Below, one piece after another: positions 33,393 through 42,363 of a stretch of DNA of 64,000 nt (the stretch's first letter is position 1; each line of letters opens with the position of its first letter). The position numbers were made by a program, and so were the translations under genes. Under the pieces are notes generated by a model, which saw only the letters and a program-made list of their open reading frames with translations, had not been told where the DNA came from and did not search any database. This stretch comes from Mycobacterium scrofulaceum (GTDB taxonomy: Bacteria > Actinomycetota > Actinomycetes > Mycobacteriales > Mycobacteriaceae): assembly GCF_002086735.1 (NCBI RefSeq), contig NZ_MVIJ01000001.1, positions 403,513 through 467,512 of the forward strand. The letters are read 5' to 3'.

Positions 33393-36140
33393 TCACCGGG
33401 AGGCCGCGAAGCGGTCGTACGTGCGGCGCAGGGCGCCGCGCTCGACCGAGTGCAGCACGCCGGTGAGGACCTCGAACACGTCGACATGTCCGACGGTGGG
33501 ATCGGCCGTGCCGCCACCGGTGTATTGCCACGGCAGGGCGCGCCCGCGGCGCAGCACTTCGCCGAGATACCACACGGCGCCATCGACGAACGGCGCGTTG
33601 TGCTCCTCGTCCAGGAGCTGCTCCGGTGTCGGCGCCTTCTGAATGACGAGCTCTTCCAACGCATCGAGGGACTCCGGCGACATGTCCCACACGGCTTCGC
33701 CCCCGTGATGGCCCGCCCAGACCGGGAATTGGGCCCCGCGCTCGGCAAGCCAGCACCGCAGGTATTCCTCATCCGAAAACCGCCGGGTTGCCCGCCTTTT
33801 GGCACTCAGCCGCCGCTTGCTGGCTTCTTCGACCCGTTCCCGCACCTCGGCCGTAACCCATCGGTCATACGCAGCGCGCAGCCAGCCGGTGTTGCCGAAT
33901 CCCGGCCGAAGGGGACGTTCGATGTCTTGGAATGGGTAGTGTCCGGCAAACCCCACCCGGCTGTGGGTGGTGACCGAAATCCACCACGGGCTCAGCGGAC
34001 GCTCGTCGACGATTCGCCCGGTTACGTCATGCTGGTACTGGTTGAAGGCCCACCGGGAGGGCCTTGCTCGATGCAGCGTCTCTCCGAAATACCATGCCGC
34101 GCAGTCCTTTGCGTTCCCGGGAGTGCCCTCGGGCAGCTTCTGCAGCTCGGTCACGATCTCTCCGAGCGCCACCAGCGAGTCACGACCGAAATCCCACGTC
34201 TCGTCAGGGCCGTAGCGGGCGACGAAGTTCGGAAACTCACGCTGCTGTTCGGCGCGCCAGGTGTCACAGAAGTCCGGGGCCGGTTCCGCGACGGGGTCCA
34301 GCCCGGGCGTGAGGGACCGCATGGGTTGCCAGGTCGGGTCTTCGGCCTTGCGCGCCGAAACACGTTGTGACTGCGCGAGGTACACGCGGGTCAGCGTGGC
34401 CCCATCGCGCCACTTGAACGCGAAGGACAACAGATGCGTCGGCGAAATGGTGCCCTTGAAGTTGTCGAGATGCGGCCGCACGACGGGGAAGCCACGGGTG
34501 ACGCTATTCTCGTCGTCGTCCCACAGCCAGCGACCACCGACGGCGCGCAACAGCGTCTCGCCGATGTACGCGGCGAGCCCGCAGGTGAAGGCGGGGTCCT
34601 CGATGGTGCTCTCGATGGCGAATTCCTCGACCCTGCGCAATGATTCGGCCGAGTAGTCCAGGGCGACATCGGCGGGCAGATACTCACCCGAGAGGGTCGC
34701 GATGCGGGCGGCGACCTCGTTCAGCCACAGCTCGAGCTGGCATTGCCACCCATCCCCAGTCCATGTCCACGGGCCGGTGTCGGCGTTGTCGAAGTAACCG
34801 GACGGCCACGGGTGCTCTTGTTCCACGTAGCGGCCGTCGTGGTACAGATCGAGTGGGTTGCCCGTTTCGATGAGTCGGTTGAGCTTCTGGCGCGGCGAGG
34901 TCGGGTAATCGCCGGTGTCCTTGCTCGCGACCCGGTACTCGTCGGCCCGCGCCGGCTCGTGGTCGCCCCAGGCTACCCAGCGCCAGTAATGTGGATCCTT
35001 CCGGCGGAGTACCTCGCCGAGGTACCAGGTCGCTCCGTCGGTGAAACCCGCGTTCACGGGATCGTCGAGGTCAGCGGTGGTCGGACACCGATGCAAGACG
35101 ACGTCGGCGACCGCCTCGAGCGATTCGTTGCTGAAGTCCCAACCCTGGCCGCCGCCAAAACGGGCCACCCACTCTGGGAAGGCCAGCTCCTGTTCGGCCA
35201 CCCACGCGTCCGCGACCTTGTCGGGCGCCAGCTCCGCCTGGCCCTCCGAGGGACCGGCGTCGTCCGACCCCGCAGCCCCCATCTGGGTGGAGATCTGCTC
35301 GGCCACCCAGCGGTACTCCTCGACGCGGTCGCGCCACTTCGCCAGTTCCTCCCTGGCAGCAACGGTCACGGGATTGTCGTCGCCGAAGACCCGGGCCTCG
35401 TCGTCGACCAGCGCTTGCCAGGTGGCGACCTTGTCCCCGTAGTCCTCGGGCTCGGGCTCCCACAGCGCGATGGTGTGCCGCGCGATCAGGGTGTGACGGT
35501 GGTCTTCGCCCAGCTTTTCGCGCATCACCTCGACCAGCGCCTCGAGCTGGGCCACGGCGCCGGCGCCGTCCACTGATTCGCCGTGCCATTGCGCCAGCGA
35601 CAACCGCATTCCCAACGTGTCCTCGTGGTCGTCGCCGAGCACCCGCCGGCGGGCGGCGAGGACGCGCTCGCCCTCGGCGATGGCGGCCGGGTAGTCACCG
35701 AGCTCCCTCAGCTTGTGCGCCACCCGGTCCCGGGACGTCAGCACGGTGGGGTGCTCGGGGCCCAGGACCCGTTCCTCGTCGGCCGCCAGCTGCGACCATT
35801 CGGCCAGCGCCGCCCGCGTTTCCTGCTGCGGCCGGTCGGCGAACATGTGGCGCGCCGTCAACGTGGTGATGTGGTCGCGCCCCAGCACCTCCTGGAATTC
35901 GGGCACCAGCTGCTCGAGAACGGCGTAGGCCCCGGCCTGGTCTCCCATCTGCAGCTGGAGGTGGACCAGCGCGAGCTTCATGTCCAAGACGTTGGGGTGG
36001 CGCTCCCCCAGCACCGGGCGGCAGACCGCGACCAGCTCGTTCATGAGCGGCAGCGCCCCGGCGAAATCGGCGGCGGCGATGCGCTCCGAGATGAGCCGGG
36101 TCAAGGCGGCCAGCGGCCCAGGCAGTTCCGGCTGCGTCAT
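33393..36140 (-). CDS. TPR protein with four copies of an unrecognised C-terminal module
   Basis: This 915-residue protein has no known function that I recognise. Residues about 15-280 are kinesin-light-chain-type tetratricopeptide repeats (LGERHPNVLDMK, LGRDHITTLTAR, LGPEHPTVLTSR, LGDDHEDTLGMR and LGEDHRHTLIAR), suggesting protein binding. Residues about 312-915 hold four copies of a module, near 312-400, 465-590, 625-760 and 795-912, each with an aromatic/Gly start (FPEWVARFGGGQGWDF), a helix (ESLEAV) and a WYLGEVLRR-like end; the second copy is the most divergent. There is no signal peptide or membrane segment. It shares a divergent promoter region with the channel gene and precedes the NUDIX gene. 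Confidence 0.8.
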   Translation of the reverse strand: MTQPELPGPLAALTRLISERIAAADFAGALPLMNELVAVCRPVLGERHPNVLDMKLALVHLQLQMGDQAGAYAVLEQLVPEFQEVLGRDHITTLTARHMFADRPQQETRAALAEWSQLAADEERVLGPEHPTVLTSRDRVAHKLRELGDYPAAIAEGERVLAARRRVLGDDHEDTLGMRLSLAQWHGESVDGAGAVAQLEALVEVMREKLGEDHRHTLIARHTIALWEPEPEDYGDKVATWQALVDDEARVFGDDNPVTVAAREELAKWRDRVEEYRWVAEQISTQMGAAGSDDAGPSEGQAELAPDKVADAWVAEQELAFPEWVARFGGGQGWDFSNESLEAVADVVLHRCPTTADLDDPVNAGFTDGATWYLGEVLRRKDPHYWRWVAWGDHEPARADEYRVASKDTGDYPTSPRQKLNRLIETGNPLDLYHDGRYVEQEHPWPSGYFDNADTGPWTWTGDGWQCQLELWLNEVAARIATLSGEYLPADVALDYSAESLRRVEEFAIESTIEDPAFTCGLAAYIGETLLRAVGGRWLWDDDENSVTRGFPVVRPHLDNFKGTISPTHLLSFAFKWRDGATLTRVYLAQSQRVSARKAEDPTWQPMRSLTPGLDPVAEPAPDFCDTWRAEQQREFPNFVARYGPDETWDFGRDSLVALGEIVTELQKLPEGTPGNAKDCAAWYFGETLHRARPSRWAFNQYQHDVTGRIVDERPLSPWWISVTTHSRVGFAGHYPFQDIERPLRPGFGNTGWLRAAYDRWVTAEVRERVEEASKRRLSAKRRATRRFSDEEYLRCWLAERGAQFPVWAGHHGGEAVWDMSPESLDALEELVIQKAPTPEQLLDEEHNAPFVDGAVWYLGEVLRRGRALPWQYTGGGTADPTVGHVDVFEVLTGVLHSVERGALRRTYDRFAASR

Positions 36141-36177
36141 ACCGCTATCGAATCTCGCGGGCGGCCCCGTGGCAATT

Positions 36178-36196
36178 CACTCCGCCTCCCGGAGTG
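36178..36196. promoter_or_regulatory. Perfect dyad in divergent intergenic region
   Basis: CACTCCG and CGGAGTG (36178-36184 and 36190-36196) form a perfect 7-bp dyad with a 5-base centre, between the divergent TPR gene and the channel gene. It could be a regulator site or an RNA hairpin in one leader. No matching regulator is encoded next to it. Confidence 0.35.
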
Positions 36197-36307
36197 TCCG
36201 GTGTCGCGCTGGCATGAATCGGCACCGTGCCCGATAGTCATAGGAACGAAAACGCCAACGTCAGCAGAGGTGGGGGTTATGCCGGACGCCCGAAAGCGTG
36301 CATAACC

Positions 36308-38023
36308 ATGCGCGGCCACATCATCGTCAGCGGTGACGACGCGCTGGCGACCACGATTGTCGAGGAGCTCAACAACGCCGGCGTGCACATCGTCAAGGTC
36401 CGAACGGCCGGCGAACTCGACACCGTCGGAGTCACCCGCGCCCGCGCGGTGATCTGCGTCGGGGACGACGACGCGACAAACCTCGAAATCGCCCTGCTGG
36501 CAAGGAAGGCCAACCCACGCGTGCGGGTGGTGGCGCGGCTGGCCAACGACGTGTTGCGCACGGCGATGGCCGCCGACAAGCGCCCCGGCGCGATCCTGGA
36601 CGTCGCCGACCTGGCCGCGCCCTCGGTGGTCGAGGCATGCCTTGCGCACACCGTGCACCCGTTCGAGGCGGCGGGCATCGAGTTCGTCGTCTCCGGCGCC
36701 GAGTCCCCGCGGGACGCGACACTGCGGGAGATCTACGGCGACCTGGCACCGGTGGCGGTGATTCACGGCGAGGACTGCGCCACCCCGGGGGAGGTGGTGT
36801 CGTGCCCGGGGCGCGACCTGTCGATACACGCGGGCGACTGGACGGCGATGATCGGCACCGCCGAGGAGTTGGCCGCGCGCGGCATCAAGGTTCCCCGGCC
36901 CACCGTGACGCACTATCGCCTGCTCCGGCTGCGGCGGGCGCTCGACGGGGTGCGCGCCCTGCGCGACGACGTCAACCCGATGTTCGCGCGGGCCGTGCTG
37001 GCCGCGGCCTGCCTGCTGGTCGGCTCGACGGTGATCCTGCGCTTCTCGTATCAGCCGCGCCCGAAGATGACGTGGCTCGACGCGCTGTACTTCAGCACCG
37101 AGACGATCGCGACGGTGGGTTACGGCGACTTCAGTTTCCTCCACCAGCCCACCTGGCTGCGGCTGTTCAGCATCATGTTGATGTTCGCCGGCGTCACCAC
37201 CACGGCGCTGCTCGTCGCGTTCATCGCCGACCTGCTGTTGTCGCGGCGGTTCGCCCATTCGGTGGGGCGTCGCCGGGCGCGCCACCTGCGCAATCACGTC
37301 ATCGTCGTCGGCCTCGGCTCGTTCGGCAGCCGCGTCGTCGCCGACCTGCGGTCGGCCGGATACGACGTCGCGGTGATCGAGCGGGACGAGAACAACCGCT
37401 ACCTGTCCACGGCGGCCGACCTGGACGTTCCGGTGATCTTCGGCGACGCGACGCTGCGCCAGACGCTCGAGGCCGCCCGCGTCGACCATGCCCGCGCGGT
37501 GGCGGTGCTGACGCAGGACGACATGGTGAACATCGAGACCGGGATCGTGCTGCGCGAGATGCTGAGTCCGCGGGTCAAGCCCGAAACCGTCCGGCCCGAC
37601 GTTCCGCTCGTGCTGCGCGTCTACGACCGCGAGCTGGGGGCCGCCGTGGCGCAGCGGTTCGGATTCGAGAACGTCCGGTCCACCGTCGAACTGGCCGCGC
37701 CGTGGTTCATCGGCGCCGCGATGGGCCTGCAAGTGCTGGGCACGTTTTCCGTCGGGCAGCGTTCGTTCATGATCGGCGGAATGCACGTTGCGGCCGGCAG
37801 CGAACTGGATGGGCTGAAGATGTTCGAGCTGTCCACCCAGACCCGAGTCATCGCGATCACCCGGCAGGACGCGCCCGTGGAACTGCACCCGCGGCGCGAC
37901 GCCTGGCTGCGCGGCGGCGACACGGTGTACCTCGTCGGCCCGTACCGCGAGTTGCTGGCGACGCTGCGCAAGGGGCAGCCTCCCCAGCAGCCGGCCGCGG
38001 GCGACGAGCGCGCGAGCGCCTAA
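36308..38023 (+). CDS. RCK-2TM-RCK potassium channel-like protein
   Basis: The 571-residue protein is a ligand-gated potassium channel by architecture. An N-terminal TrkA/RCK region (HIIVSGDDALATTIVEEL..., 1-200) is followed by a two-helix pore domain (about 226-310) with the selectivity filter TVGYGD at 269-274. A second RCK domain follows (HVIVVGLGSFGSRVVADL, 329 onward) with a C-terminal TrkA_C part to about 555. An RCK domain in front of the pore is unusual. The ATG at 36308 was chosen because the RCK strand starts immediately; an upstream in-frame ATG (36227) adds a non-homologous stretch. Charged His/Asp-rich ligand sites cannot be identified from sequence. Confidence 0.83.
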   Translation: MRGHIIVSGDDALATTIVEELNNAGVHIVKVRTAGELDTVGVTRARAVICVGDDDATNLEIALLARKANPRVRVVARLANDVLRTAMAADKRPGAILDVADLAAPSVVEACLAHTVHPFEAAGIEFVVSGAESPRDATLREIYGDLAPVAVIHGEDCATPGEVVSCPGRDLSIHAGDWTAMIGTAEELAARGIKVPRPTVTHYRLLRLRRALDGVRALRDDVNPMFARAVLAAACLLVGSTVILRFSYQPRPKMTWLDALYFSTETIATVGYGDFSFLHQPTWLRLFSIMLMFAGVTTTALLVAFIADLLLSRRFAHSVGRRRARHLRNHVIVVGLGSFGSRVVADLRSAGYDVAVIERDENNRYLSTAADLDVPVIFGDATLRQTLEAARVDHARAVAVLTQDDMVNIETGIVLREMLSPRVKPETVRPDVPLVLRVYDRELGAAVAQRFGFENVRSTVELAAPWFIGAAMGLQVLGTFSVGQRSFMIGGMHVAAGSELDGLKMFELSTQTRVIAITRQDAPVELHPRRDAWLRGGDTVYLVGPYRELLATLRKGQPPQQPAAGDERASA

Positions 38024-38027
38024 CCAG

Positions 38028-38918
38028 CTAGATCTTGGCCGCCACGTCCGCCGCGCGGCTCAGCTGGTCGACGTCCGAGCTGGTCGGGATGAGCTGCACC
38101 TCGTGGGTGCCGATGTCCTCGAACCTGCGCAGCACGGCCAGCAGCTCGTCCTCGGTGCCGGCCCAGCCGGTCGTGGGCGCCATGGCGTCGACGTACTCCG
38201 CCGGGATCCAGTTCATGTAGCGCCGGAGATGGCGATGCACCTGGGCCCGGGACTGTTCGGGCGACCCGAACGCGAACCAGAACGACGTCACCAGGTGCGG
38301 CTCGCCCTTGCCCGCTTGCGCCCACGCGTCGCGCGCGACGTCGAACAACTCGTTTTGCTTGGTGACGTCCAGGTCCAGCGTGGTCCCCGCCAGCCCCGCC
38401 GCCCACGTCGCGGCGCTGCGGATGGTCTTCGGCCCGATGCTGCCCACCAGCAGCGGCGGGCCGCCGGGCTGCACCGGGGCAGGCCCGACCGGCAGCACCG
38501 ATTCGGTGAGCTTTTCGCCTGCCCATACCCGCTTCATCACGGCCACCCGGTCGGCCATGTCGCGCATGGTCTGGGTCGCCGGATCGGCGCCGACGGCGTG
38601 GTAGTCCTCGTGCCTGCCACCCACGCCGATACCCACGCTCAGCCGCCCACCGCAGAGCATGTCGCCGGTGGCAAGGGCCTTGGCCAGCATGACGGGGTCG
38701 TGCAGCTGCGGCACGATCACGGTCGTCAGCAGCCGCACCCGGCTCGTCCACGCGGCCAGGGCACCCAGCAGGGTGAGGTTGTCCGGGTTGTCGAACGCGA
38801 TCCGTTCGCCCCAGCACAGCGACGAGAACGGACCGCCGTCGATCGCGCGGGCCCAGTTCTCCAACAGTTCCGCGTCCAAGTCCGGCTCCATCACCGGCAG
38901 CGTCATCGCAATCCGCAC
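38028..38918 (-). CDS. LLM-class F420-dependent oxidoreductase
   Basis: The 296-residue protein is a bacterial luciferase-like TIM-barrel enzyme of the F420-dependent family. Landmarks are WGERIAFDNPDNLTLLGALAAWTSRVRLLTTV, VMLAKALATGDMLCGGRLSVGIGVGGRHEDY (cofactor loop) and PPLLVGSIGPKTIRSAATW. I chose the GTG at 38918 (VRIAMTLPVMEPDL); an ATG four codons later is an alternative. The frame extends upstream across the next gene's start without homology. It converges with the channel gene 4 bases away. The substrate is unknown. Confidence 0.85.
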   Translation of the reverse strand: MRIAMTLPVMEPDLDAELLENWARAIDGGPFSSLCWGERIAFDNPDNLTLLGALAAWTSRVRLLTTVIVPQLHDPVMLAKALATGDMLCGGRLSVGIGVGGRHEDYHAVGADPATQTMRDMADRVAVMKRVWAGEKLTESVLPVGPAPVQPGGPPLLVGSIGPKTIRSAATWAAGLAGTTLDLDVTKQNELFDVARDAWAQAGKGEPHLVTSFWFAFGSPEQSRAQVHRHLRRYMNWIPAEYVDAMAPTTGWAGTEDELLAVLRRFEDIGTHEVQLIPTSSDVDQLSRAADVAAKI

Positions 38919-38967
38919 GACGGCGATTCTGGCATGGCGGCCGACATCGGCTGCCTCCAGTGGCAGC

Positions 38968-39390
38968 ATGGAGCAGGTGGGCTTCACCAGCAGTTCCATC
39001 GCACACGTCCGCCTCACCGTGACCGATATCGAACGGTCCCGGCAGTTCTACGAGAGCGTGTTCGGTTGGCCGGTCCTGCTGGAGGTGCCCGACAACGCCG
39101 ACGAGGCGACCCGCAACCAGTTGAGCTTCCTGTTCGGTGGTGTCATCTATGACCTCGGCGGCACGCTGCTCGGACTGCGGCCCGTGGCCACCGACCGCTT
39201 CCACGAGGATCGCGCCGGGCTCGACCACATCGCCTTCCGAGTCGCCAGTAAGGACGAATTGGACTCCGCCGCAGCGCATCTCGACGAGGTTGGCGTGGCT
39301 CACGAGCCGGTGAAGGACATCGGGCCGTCGTACATCCTGCAGTTCCGGGACCCGGACAACATCGCGCTGGAGCTCACGGCACCCAAGTAG
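38968..39390 (+). CDS. VOC/glyoxalase-family protein
   Basis: This 140-residue protein has two beta-alpha-beta-beta-beta units: IAHVRLTVTDIERSRQFYESVFGWPVLLE and GLDHIAFRVASKDELDSAAAHL with the final YILQFRDPDNIALELT. His in AHVRL and Glu in IALELT are the usual metal ligands. The ATG at 38968 is preceded by a weak Shine-Dalgarno; the frame is open much further upstream but only as antisense of the LLM gene. Substrate is unknown. It is divergent from the LLM gene with a 49-base gap. Confidence 0.78.
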   Translation: MEQVGFTSSSIAHVRLTVTDIERSRQFYESVFGWPVLLEVPDNADEATRNQLSFLFGGVIYDLGGTLLGLRPVATDRFHEDRAGLDHIAFRVASKDELDSAAAHLDEVGVAHEPVKDIGPSYILQFRDPDNIALELTAPK

Positions 39391-39489
39391 TTGTGGCGGG
39401 AGTAGTCGTGGCGGGCGTGCGCAGAATGACAGCGGATACGGCGTGTCGGCGGGCGAACACGCGCGCTCGCTGAGGGGTAAAGAGGAACT

Positions 39490-39879
39490 ATGCCGATCAG
39501 TTTCAACCACACCATCGTCGCCTCCCGCGACAAGCACGAGTCAGCGCAGTTCCTCGCCGAGTTGTTCGGCCTGCCGGAGCCAAAGCCGTTCGGCCACTTC
39601 ATAGTTGTCCAACTCGAGCATGGCGCCAACCTGGATTATGCGGACGCCCCCGACGGCGCGGAGATCCCTCGACAGCACTACGCCTTCCTGGTGTCCGAGG
39701 AGGACTTCGACACGATCTACGGCAAGATCTCCTCCCGCGGCCTGCAGCACTGGGCGGACCCGGGTGCCAAACGCCCCGGCGAGATCAACCACAACGACGG
39801 CGGGCGCGGGGTGTACTTCCTCGACCCGTCCGGCCATGCCATGGAGATCCTCACCCGCCCGTACGGGTCGGGGAGCTGA
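39490..39879 (+). CDS. VOC-family protein (second copy type)
   Basis: The 129-residue protein begins ISFNHTIVASRDKHESAQFLAELFGL and ends GRGVYFLDPSGHAMEILTRPYG, again a two-unit vicinal-oxygen-chelate fold with His7 and the Glu of MEILT as likely metal ligands. A good ribosome-binding site (AAGAGGA) lies 7 bases before the ATG. It lies 99 bases after the other VOC gene but differs strongly in sequence, so recent tandem duplication is unlikely. It converges with the Rrf2 regulator gene 18 bases away. Confidence 0.8.
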   Translation: MPISFNHTIVASRDKHESAQFLAELFGLPEPKPFGHFIVVQLEHGANLDYADAPDGAEIPRQHYAFLVSEEDFDTIYGKISSRGLQHWADPGAKRPGEINHNDGGRGVYFLDPSGHAMEILTRPYGSGS

Positions 39880-39897
39880 AGCCGCGGGCCGTGGCGG

Positions 39898-40383
39898 CTA
39901 TTCGCCGGCGCGCGGTGTGCCGTGCCGCGCGCTCTCCTGGGTCCGGTAATCGTCGGCGAATTGCGCGACATGCCTGGGCAGGCTGTTGGCGGCGACGTCG
40001 GCCAGGGTCGTCTCTTCCAGCACCGAGCGCATGCTGGCACGCAGCGCCCGCCAGACGTCGGTGAGCGCCGCCGTGGGCCCCGAGTACGGCAGGTCTCCCA
40101 GGCCGATGTCGCGCACGCTCGCCAGCGGCCCGTCGATGCAGCGCAACACGTCGGCGATGCTGATCTCGTGTCCGGGACGGGCCAGTTCGTAGCCGCCCTC
40201 GCGGCCCCGATGGCTGCGCACCAGGCGGTCGGTGCGCAGGTTGGTCAGGATGTCGACGAGGAACTGCGGCGGGATGCCCTGCGCCTGAGCCAGGTCGTCG
40301 GTTTTCACCAACGTCCCGTGGGGGACCGTGGCGAGCTGGACCATGGCCCGCACCGCGTACTCCGCCTTCGCCGACATGCGCAC
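39898..40383 (-). CDS. Rrf2-family transcriptional regulator
   Basis: The 161-residue regulator has the Rrf2 winged helix ([21 protein letters not shown]...[34 protein letters not shown]). It carries only one cysteine (VLRCIDGP), so it lacks the three-Cys iron-sulfur cluster of IscR/NsrR and looks more like cysteine-metabolism regulators of the CymR type. It sits just downstream of cysN on the same strand, matching Rv1287. I chose the GTG at 40383, two codons before an ATG, because it restores the length known for Rv1287. It may control the upstream cysDN genes; this is inference from position. Confidence 0.88.
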   Translation of the reverse strand: MRMSAKAEYAVRAMVQLATVPHGTLVKTDDLAQAQGIPPQFLVDILTNLRTDRLVRSHRGREGGYELARPGHEISIADVLRCIDGPLASVRDIGLGDLPYSGPTAALTDVWRALRASMRSVLEETTLADVAANSLPRHVAQFADDYRTQESARHGTPRAGE

Positions 40384-40413
40384 TCTCAGGATTGTGCCAC
40401 TCGCTGGGCGAAT

Positions 40414-40500
40414 TCCTGCGCAGCCCGGCGACGATGCGGTCCGCGCCGCGGACCGAGGTGGGGGCACCACCCGCTTGCGGGGGCAAGCCGGGCAATCAGA
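40414..40500. repeat. Dispersed mycobacterial hairpin repeat, single copy
   Basis: This copy of the family seen at 3898-4040 has the core CAGCCCGGCGACGATGCG, then a stem GGTCCGC/GCGGACC and a following CACCACCCGCTTGCGGGGGC block, closing with AAGCCGGGCAATC. Relative to the 3901 copies, both arms of the stem change together (CTCCGC/GCGGAG becomes GTCCGC/GCGGAC). It lies in the 129 bases between cysN and the Rrf2 gene. Confidence 0.72.
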
Positions 40501-40512
40501 CAGAGCCGTGCG

Positions 40513-42363
40513 TTAAGCCCGCGATTCGAGCAGATCCACCACGCGCTGCGCCTGCTCCTCGACGCTGCGGTCGGGCGTCAAGCGCAGGTCGGGATCGGCC
40601 GGCGGTTGATACGGGCTGTCGATCCCGGTGAAGTTCGCGATCTCGCCCGCGCGCGCCTTGGCGTACAGCCCCTTCGGATCCCGCTGTTCGCACTCGTCGA
40701 GCGGGGTGTCGCAGAACACCTCGATGAAGTCGAAGCCCGCGGCGGCGTGCACATTACGAGCCATCTCGCGCTGCTCGGTCAGCGGGCTGATCGCCGGCAC
40801 CAGCACGACGTTGCCGCAGTCGGCGAGCAGCGCCGCCACATGCGCCAGCCGGCGCAGATTCTCGGCGCGGTCGGCCATGGAAAAGCCCAGGTCGGCGTTC
40901 AACCCGTGCCGCAGGTTGTCGCCGTCGAGAACGTAAGCGGCGATGCCTCTTTCGAGCAGCATCTGCTCGACCAGCATCGCCACCGAAGACTTGCCGGAAC
41001 CGGATAGGCCGGTGAACCACACCGTCCTGCCCCGAGGCCGTGCCGCCGCGACGGCCGATGACTTGTGCCGCACGGTGTTCGGGCTCGCCGTCTGGGCCGA
41101 GACGTCGCGCAGCACCATGCCCGCCGCCACGGTGCCGTTGCTGTGCGGGTCGATGAGGATGAACGAACCGGTACTGGCGTTTCGGGTGTACTCGTCGAGC
41201 AGCAGCGGCACCTGGGTACGCAGCGAGATACGGCCAAGTTCGTTGAGCTGCAACGCCGTCGCGGTCTTGTCGCGATGCAGGGTGTTGACGTCGAGCCGGT
41301 AATCCAGCCCGGTCACCCGCGCACGGGTGGTGCGGGTGGTGTGCTTGATGACGTATTCGCGGCCGGGTTCCAGCGTGGCGCCGTCGGCCATCCAGCACAC
41401 GGTCGCGTCGAAGTCCTGCGTGACCCGGGGATGGTTGTTGGTGCGGGCGATGAGATCGCCGCGCGAGATATCGATATCGTCGGCCAGGCTCACCGACACC
41501 GCCATCGGCGGAAACGCCTCTTCCACTGGACCGTTTGGGCCCTCGATCGCGGTGATCCGGGTGGTCTTACCGATCGGCAGGACGACGACTTCATCGCCCG
41601 GACGCATGACCCCGCTGGCCACGGTGCCGGCGTAACTGCGGTGGTCCTGGTGCTCGCGGGTGTGCGGCCGGATGACGTACTGGACGGGGAACCGCACGTC
41701 GACCAGGTTGCGGTCGCCGGCGATGTAGACCTCTTCCAGGTGCGACAGCAGCGCCGGGCCCTCATACCAGGGCGTCTGGTCCGACTTGTTCACTACGTTG
41801 TCGCCGTGCAACGCGGAGATCGGAATGGTGGCCACGTCGTGCACGTCCAAACGCGCTGCGAAGGCGTGGAATTCGTCCCGGATCGCCTCGAATTTCTCCC
41901 TGTCCCAGCCGATCAGGTCCATCTTGTTGACGGCGAGCACGACGTGCTGAATGCCCAGCAGCGAGGCCAGGAAGGCGTGCCGGCGGGACTGCTCGAGCAG
42001 GCCGTGCCGGGCATCGACCAGGACGATGACCAGTTGTGCGGTCGACGCGCCGGTCACCATGTTGCGGGTGTACTGGATGTGCCCAGGGGTGTCGGCGATG
42101 ATGAATTTGCGCTTGGGAGTGGCGAAATAGCGGTAGGCGACGTCGATCGTGATGCCCTGCTCGCGCTCCGCACGCAGGCCGTCGGTCACCAGCGCCAGGT
42201 CCGTGTAGTCGTGCCCACGGTCCTTGGAGGTTTGTTCCACCGCCGCCCACTGATCCTCCATGACGGCCTTGGAGTCGTAGAGCAGGCGTCCGATCAGTGT
42301 GGACTTGCCGTCGTCGACGGAACCCGCGGTCGCGATGCGAAGCAGCGTCGTAGGTGTGGCCAT
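40513..42363 (-). CDS. cysN: Sulfate adenylyltransferase subunit 1 / APS kinase (CysNC)
   Basis: CysN drives ATP sulfurylase by GTP hydrolysis and its fused C-terminus phosphorylates APS to PAPS, the donor for sulfolipids and the reductant route to cysteine. The 616-residue protein has the GTPase motifs GSVDDGKSTLIGRLLYDSK (near residue 14), DTPGH and NKMDL, an EF-Tu-like middle, and an APS kinase domain from about residue 440 with GLSGSGKSSVA. The ATG at 42363 shares one base with the cysD stop, so the two are coupled. It corresponds to Rv1286. Confidence 0.97.
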   Translation of the reverse strand: MATPTTLLRIATAGSVDDGKSTLIGRLLYDSKAVMEDQWAAVEQTSKDRGHDYTDLALVTDGLRAEREQGITIDVAYRYFATPKRKFIIADTPGHIQYTRNMVTGASTAQLVIVLVDARHGLLEQSRRHAFLASLLGIQHVVLAVNKMDLIGWDREKFEAIRDEFHAFAARLDVHDVATIPISALHGDNVVNKSDQTPWYEGPALLSHLEEVYIAGDRNLVDVRFPVQYVIRPHTREHQDHRSYAGTVASGVMRPGDEVVVLPIGKTTRITAIEGPNGPVEEAFPPMAVSVSLADDIDISRGDLIARTNNHPRVTQDFDATVCWMADGATLEPGREYVIKHTTRTTRARVTGLDYRLDVNTLHRDKTATALQLNELGRISLRTQVPLLLDEYTRNASTGSFILIDPHSNGTVAAGMVLRDVSAQTASPNTVRHKSSAVAAARPRGRTVWFTGLSGSGKSSVAMLVEQMLLERGIAAYVLDGDNLRHGLNADLGFSMADRAENLRRLAHVAALLADCGNVVLVPAISPLTEQREMARNVHAAAGFDFIEVFCDTPLDECEQRDPKGLYAKARAGEIANFTGIDSPYQPPADPDLRLTPDRSVEEQAQRVVDLLESRA

